Below are positions 14,368 through 14,586 of a DNA stretch of 14,586 bases, one piece after another; the stretch's first letter is position 1, and every line of letters starts with the position of its first letter. Position numbers and translations under genes: made by a program. The notes beneath the pieces are model-generated. The model saw nothing but the letters and a program-made list of their open reading frames with translations, did not search any database and was not told where the DNA came from. The DNA comes from an uncultured Eubacteriales bacterium (lineage in GTDB: Bacteria > Bacillota > Clostridia > Oscillospirales > CAG-272), in assembly GCA_958414825.1 (NCBI GenBank), contig CATYXQ010000049.1, positions 1-14,586 of the forward strand. The letters run 5' to 3'.

Positions 14368-14392
14368 CAAAACCGCAAATTTTTACGGTTTC

Positions 14393-14421
14393 AGGCACCC
14401 GGATGTTCCGGGTGCCTTTTT
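14393..14421 (+). terminator. Intrinsic terminator of the SASP gene
   Basis: A perfect 11-bp GC-rich stem (AGGCACCCGGA, 14393-14403, with 14407-14417) with a TGT loop and five T. A weaker hairpin, AAACCG (14370-14375) with CGGTTT (14386-14391), lies between it and the stop codon. Confidence 0.92.
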
Positions 14422-14466
14422 CTATGCGTTTTTAAAAATAAAATTGTCGTTTTTTCAAAAAAGGGG

Positions 14467-14495
14467 TTGACAAATATGAGAAGATAGTATATACT
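14467..14495 (+). promoter_or_regulatory. Strong sigma-A promoter with UP-like upstream region
   Basis: TTGACA (14467-14472), a 17-base spacer and TATACT (14490-14495). The 40 bases before it are rich in A and T runs (14427-14462), like the UP elements of rRNA promoters. The expected start is near 14502. Confidence 0.85.
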
Positions 14496-14501
14496 AAAAA
14501 A

Positions 14502-14586
14502 GTCGCCGCGAGAGAGATCGAACGGTAACGCATTGGTCATTGAAAATTGAACAACGAAGGAAACATGAAACTGAGAAGAAGTAGTG
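14502..14586 (+). other. Probable rRNA operon leader, cut by the window end
   Basis: Downstream of the strong promoter, 14533-14555 (GGTCATTGAAAATTGAACAACG-like) resembles the boxA-type antitermination and spacer sequences that precede 16S or 23S rRNA in Firmicutes (TTTGAAAACTGAA type). No rRNA gene sequence is yet present. A competing reading is a protein gene starting at the ATG at 14564 (MKLRRSS...), preceded by GAAGGA. Confidence 0.5.

Overview
The window looks like chromosome from a spore-forming, Gram-positive Clostridia-type bacterium. The evidence is a dipicolinate synthase pair (dpaA-dpaB), an alpha/beta-type small acid-soluble spore protein, strong AGGAGG-like ribosome binding sites, sigma-A-type promoters with 17-base spacers, and U-tailed hairpin terminators. 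The species cannot be told from the sequence. No CRISPR array, insertion sequence, phage gene or tRNA was seen.

Layout. (1) 1-5769, plus strand: the end of an operon whose beginning lies upstream. It holds the C-terminal two thirds of a divergent IlvD/Edd-family dehydratase, a fumarate reductase/L-aspartate oxidase-type flavoprotein, an FdrA-type acyl-CoA synthetase-like protein and a DUF1116 (YlbE-like) protein, closed by a strong terminator. (2) 5880-9241: two separately transcribed genes for secreted, membrane-anchored surface proteins. Both have a signal peptide, an extracellular beta-rich domain, a Thr-rich stalk, one C-terminal membrane helix and a poly-lysine tail. (3) 9323-12314: an AraC-type regulator on the minus strand, divergent from a two-gene operon (MDR-family dehydrogenase and Gfo/Idh/MocA oxidoreductase), with overlapping opposed promoters between them. 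(4) 12447-14421: sporulation genes dpaA-dpaB, which overlap by four bases, then a SASP gene. (5) 14422-14586: a strong promoter with an A/T-rich upstream region and a leader that looks like the start of a ribosomal RNA operon; the RNA genes themselves would lie beyond the window.

The most promising candidate for an undescribed system is the operon at 1-5769. FdrA and YlbE homologues are known from E. coli, where with YlbF they form oxamate carbamoyltransferase next to a carbamate kinase. Here the pair sits instead with a dehydratase and a flavin oxidoreductase, with neither YlbF nor a kinase in view. The dehydratase has also lost the conserved motif that supplies a metal ligand in characterised relatives. 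A plausible but unproven reading is an anaerobic catabolic route that dehydrates and oxidises or reduces a carboxylic acid and then forms or cleaves an acyl-CoA or acyl-phosphate type product.

The AraC/MDR/Gfo-Idh block looks like an inducible sugar or polyol module. DpaA and DpaB together make dipicolinic acid, which is deposited in the spore core, where the SASP coats the DNA.
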